Shown one piece after another: positions 5,925 through 7,744 of a stretch of DNA of 7,744 nucleotides. Both the position numbers and the translations under genes were made by a program. This stretch comes from Nitrospinota bacterium (lineage in GTDB: Bacteria > UBA8248), in NCBI GenBank assembly GCA_003506735.1, contig DNYS01000197.1, positions 1 through 7,744 of the forward strand. The letters run 5' to 3'. Below the pieces are notes generated by a model. That model did not search any database and had not been told where the DNA came from. It saw only the letters and a program-made list of their open reading frames with translations. Within the stretch, counting starts at the first letter, position 1. Each line of letters begins with the position of its first letter.

Positions 5925-5933
5925 CTCCTCCTC
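5925..5933 (-). promoter_or_regulatory. Ribosome-binding site fixing the HNH gene start
   Basis: The minus strand reads GAGGAGGAG, then AAAATC, then ATG at 5918. This is the strongest such site in the window and excludes the upstream ATG at 5939. Confidence 0.8.
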
Positions 5934-5948
5934 ATCCAAGGCGGCCTC

Positions 5949-5977
5949 ATCCTAGCAAATGGCCCGCGGGCGGGGAA
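5949..5977 (-). promoter_or_regulatory. Candidate promoter for the HNH-aroA-FmdB-tenA-tag block
   Basis: On the minus strand, TTCCCC (5977-5972) is followed by a 17-nt spacer ending in the extended element TGC and then TAGGAT (5954-5949). Predicted initiation is near 5942, giving a leader of about 24 nt. The same architecture occurs on the opposite strand at 6006-6034, which strengthens both calls. Confidence 0.5.
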
Positions 5978-5997
5978 AGCCGAGGGGCTCCGCCCGC
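5966..5997. repeat. GC-rich inverted repeat between two divergent promoters
   Basis: Arms GCGGGCGGGG (5966-5975) and CTCCGCCCGC (5988-5997) pair over ten positions with one G-T wobble around a 12-base loop. No T-run follows on either strand. The left arm overlaps the -35 and spacer of the minus-strand promoter, and the right arm ends 8 bp before the plus-strand -35. An operator or chromatin-protein site is possible, but this is inference. Confidence 0.5.
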
Positions 5998-6005
5998 CGG
6001 ATCGG

Positions 6006-6034
6006 TTCCCCTCTCTCCGGACGGGTGCTAGCAT
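6006..6034 (+). promoter_or_regulatory. Candidate promoter for the five-haem cytochrome gene
   Basis: TTCCCC (6006-6011), a 17-nt spacer ending in TGC, and TAGCAT (6029-6034). Initiation would be near 6041, leaving a leader of about 23 nt before the ATG at 6064. The extended -10 TGCTAGCAT is close to forms common in high-GC bacteria, and the mirror-image copy at 5949-5977 supports it. Confidence 0.5.
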
Positions 6035-6063
6035 GGCTTTTCACGAGGATCATGGAGATTTTA

Positions 6064-6744
6064 ATGCGGTTTTTCGGGCTTCATTGGGCGGTTGCGGTTC
6101 CCCTGGCCGCCATCGCGGCCTCCACTCTGGGGACCGGCGGATTGTACGGAATCCGGGAGCTCGAGTCCTATAACCCGTTTTGCACCTCATGCCACCTCCA
6201 GGACCATCAGGATTATCTGGACGATGGCGCCCGCGCGAAAAAGGCGATCCGCACGCTGGGCGGGTGGCATCTGGCCAGCGGAAAAGCCGGGTGCATTTCC
6301 TGCCACGGCGAGGAGGGAATCGTTGGCATGGCGCGGACGACGTTCATGGCAACGAAGGATCTGGTGAAATTCGCCATCGGCGACTACAAGCAGCCCTCCC
6401 GCGTGTTTCACCCCATCGAAGACAAGGATTGCGTCAAATGCCATGGGGTGGAGCGCCTGTTGAAACTTTCGGGAGATGACTTTCACGCCATCCTCGATCA
6501 CGCTACGCTCCCCTCTGCGTGCGTGCAGTGCCACAGCGGGCACCGCGCCGGAGGGAAGAAGGTGAAGCGGTTCATCGTCCCCAAAACGGCGCAGCCGCGT
6601 TGCGATGCCTGCCACAACAAGCTCGAACAGAAGGTGCGGGTGGGCATAAATAGCTCCCTGGAGAAAAGCCTGCGGCTGGCCGGCCTTCTTCGGGCGAGCG
6701 AACTTCCAGCAAATAAACTGGGACCCTCATCCACCAATCCATAA
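6064..6744 (+). CDS. Membrane-anchored five-haem cytochrome c, NapC/NirT-like
   Basis: A 226-residue protein with an uncleaved N-terminal anchor (about residues 7-29) and five CxxCH haem-attachment sites: CTSCH (C40-H44), CISCH (C77-H81), CVKCH (C123-H127), CVQCH (C153-H157) and CDACH (C180-H184). The domain would face the periplasm. NapC, NirT and NrfH take electrons from quinol and pass them to periplasmic reductases, but they usually have four haems. TorC-type proteins have five but are much longer. Seven further histidines (H7, H48, H69, H116, H141, H146, H160) could supply distal ligands. The ATG at 6064 is chosen for GGAG 6 nt upstream; ATG 6052 is in frame with a poorer site, and a longer upstream frame would cross the promoter. 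No reductase gene is in view, and the electron acceptor is unknown. Confidence 0.88.
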   Translation: MRFFGLHWAVAVPLAAIAASTLGTGGLYGIRELESYNPFCTSCHLQDHQDYLDDGARAKKAIRTLGGWHLASGKAGCISCHGEEGIVGMARTTFMATKDLVKFAIGDYKQPSRVFHPIEDKDCVKCHGVERLLKLSGDDFHAILDHATLPSACVQCHSGHRAGGKKVKRFIVPKTAQPRCDACHNKLEQKVRVGINSSLEKSLRLAGLLRASELPANKLGPSSTNP

Positions 6745-6795
6745 AATGATCGGGGCCGGTCCGAGACGGTTCCGGAAAGGGCGCGGTTCGGCTTC

Positions 6796-7662
6796 ATGTT
6801 TTACGTACTCATCGGAGCGGTCACATTTCTTTGGGGGCTCAGCTTCCCGTCGATCAAGGTGGGCCTGGGCCTCATCGAACCGTTCACGTTCATCTGGATC
6901 CGCAGTCTGATCTCGGCCGCGTTGATTTTCTCCATCATCGCCTACCGGGGTACCCCCTGGAAGCCGCCCAGGGGCCGGCCCGCCTTCTGGGTGAACACGA
7001 TTCTGCACAACCTCTTGTTCGTCTTCGTCTATCCCGGCGCCGCCCTGACGACTTCGGGGCGGACCTCGGTTTTCGTCTATACCCAGCCGCTGATCTACAC
7101 GGCGCTGGCGGCCTATTTTATCCCGGTGGAGCGCCTCGGCCCGCGCTCGATACTGGGCTTCGCCGCCGCCTTCGGCGGAATCGTCGTACTCTTCGGCGAG
7201 AAGTTGACGGGCGGCGGAAACTACAGCTTCCTCGGGGACGGGCTCGTCTTGATCGGGGCTTTTTGCTGGGGGGTGCAGTCCATCTACCTCAGGATCAACC
7301 TTCAGGGGATCGACCCGTTCCGAATCACCGCCTGGACCCAGCTCGTCGGCATTCTGATGTTCCTCATCCTCGCCTCGATCCAGGGCATCCACATCCCGGA
7401 TTTCACAAATCCCCTCGTGAGTGTGAATGTGGCCTACAACGGCCTGGTGGGGACCGGGATCGTCATGGTTCTCTGGGTGCGGCTGCTCGCCAATTACCCG
7501 CCCAGCCGGGTGAGCGCTTTCATGTTCTTGTGCCCGGTGTTCGGGGTGTTCCTGAGCGGGCTGATCCTCGCCGAGCCGCTGACGGCCTATATGCTGGGGG
7601 GCGCGGCCCTGGTCGCGGCCGGGATTTTTCTGGTCAATACGGACAAGCACCGGGGTTCCTGA
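6796..7662 (+). CDS. EamA/DMT-family transporter
   Basis: A 288-residue inner-membrane protein of the drug/metabolite transporter superfamily, built from two EamA repeats (about 1-130 and 145-280) with some ten hydrophobic spans. The first repeat opens with FLWGLSFPSIKVGL and the second with LIGAFCWGVQSIYLR, the usual pseudo-repeat pair. PVFGVFLSGLILAEPLT near the C-terminus is the typical penultimate-helix motif. Members export amino acids, metabolites or drugs; the substrate cannot be read from the sequence. The ribosome-binding site is weak (GAAAGGG is too far upstream). It lies 51 bp after the cytochrome gene and in the same reading frame, separated only by that gene's TAA. It ends in tandem stops TGA TAG. 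Cotranscription with the cytochrome is likely; a functional link is not shown. Confidence 0.93.
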   Translation: MFYVLIGAVTFLWGLSFPSIKVGLGLIEPFTFIWIRSLISAALIFSIIAYRGTPWKPPRGRPAFWVNTILHNLLFVFVYPGAALTTSGRTSVFVYTQPLIYTALAAYFIPVERLGPRSILGFAAAFGGIVVLFGEKLTGGGNYSFLGDGLVLIGAFCWGVQSIYLRINLQGIDPFRITAWTQLVGILMFLILASIQGIHIPDFTNPLVSVNVAYNGLVGTGIVMVLWVRLLANYPPSRVSAFMFLCPVFGVFLSGLILAEPLTAYMLGGAALVAAGIFLVNTDKHRGS

Positions 7663-7706
7663 TAGAATCCCCGTCATCATAAACCGGTTCATCGTGAGGT
7701 GCTCAT

Positions 7707-7744
7707 ATGTCTTTCCGACACACCACCCGGGACGGAAAAGAATA
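7707..7744 (+). CDS. 5' end of an unidentified gene (partial, right edge)
   Basis: An ATG at 7707 follows GAGGTG with 5 nt spacing and opens a frame to the window edge, reading MSFRHTTRDGKE. It starts 44 bp after the transporter stop, in the same direction, so it may belong to the same transcript. Twelve residues are too few to name a family. Confidence 0.5.
   Translation, partial: MSFRHTTRDGKE

Noticed and set aside
5919..6063. TPP or other riboswitch ahead of the tenA-containing block
   Set aside because: The predicted leader is only about 24 nt and no conserved aptamer motif is visible.
3591..6173. An 860-codon open frame on the plus strand
   Set aside because: It runs antisense to tenA, the FmdB-type gene, aroA and the HNH gene, all with clear family motifs. 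High GC at third positions removes stops from the opposite strand; the translated sequence has no recognisable domain.
6742..6798. Possible cytochrome-transporter fusion by stop-codon read-through
   Set aside because: The frame stays open from the TAA at 6742 to the transporter ATG, but each product is full length for its family and 51 bp is an ordinary spacer in a GC-rich genome.
6727..7692. A 321-codon minus-strand open frame opposite the transporter
   Set aside because: Its charged, histidine- and glutamate-rich sequence is the typical complement of a membrane protein gene; the plus-strand EamA domains are unambiguous.

Overview
The window is GC-rich, tightly packed chromosomal DNA from a Gram-negative bacterium. 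Third codon positions favour G/C, and a membrane-anchored multihaem cytochrome c implies a periplasm. The family mix fits a free-living high-GC lineage such as Desulfobacterota or a relative, but the sequence does not settle this. I see no mobile elements, phage genes, CRISPR arrays, tRNAs or rRNAs.

Layout. Left edge: a possible 3' end of a plus-strand gene meets a minus-strand metallo-beta-lactamase-fold hydrolase (UPF0173/UlaG-like) in a four-base CTAG overlap. A spacer of about 240 bp with a near-symmetric -10 region then separates this hydrolase from a divergent plus-strand rimI (ribosomal-protein N-acetyltransferase), which is followed by a CvpA-family membrane protein. The CvpA gene converges, again through a shared CTAG, on a minus-strand block. 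In transcription order that block reads: YajD-like HNH nuclease, aroA (EPSP synthase), FmdB-type zinc ribbon, tenA (thiaminase II), tag (3-methyladenine DNA glycosylase I), and a small one-span membrane protein with an acidic tail. Spacings are 27, 0, 6, 42 and 110 nt, so the first five look like one transcription unit and the sixth may be.

The HNH block and a plus-strand pair (five-haem NapC/NirT-like cytochrome, then an EamA/DMT exporter) diverge from a 145-bp spacer. This spacer carries two matched promoter-like sequences, TTCCCC-N17-TAG(C/G)AT, each with an extended TGC before the -10. They face away from each other on either side of a GC-rich inverted repeat. At the right edge a new plus-strand gene begins behind a good ribosome-binding site.

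How the genes fit together. This is mostly housekeeping: shikimate pathway (aroA), thiamine salvage (tenA), DNA repair (tag), ribosomal protein modification (rimI). They do not form one pathway. The most unusual items are the compact five-haem cytochrome, which has no terminal reductase or oxidase partner in view, and the symmetric divergent promoter regions. I do not see a convincing new multi-gene system.
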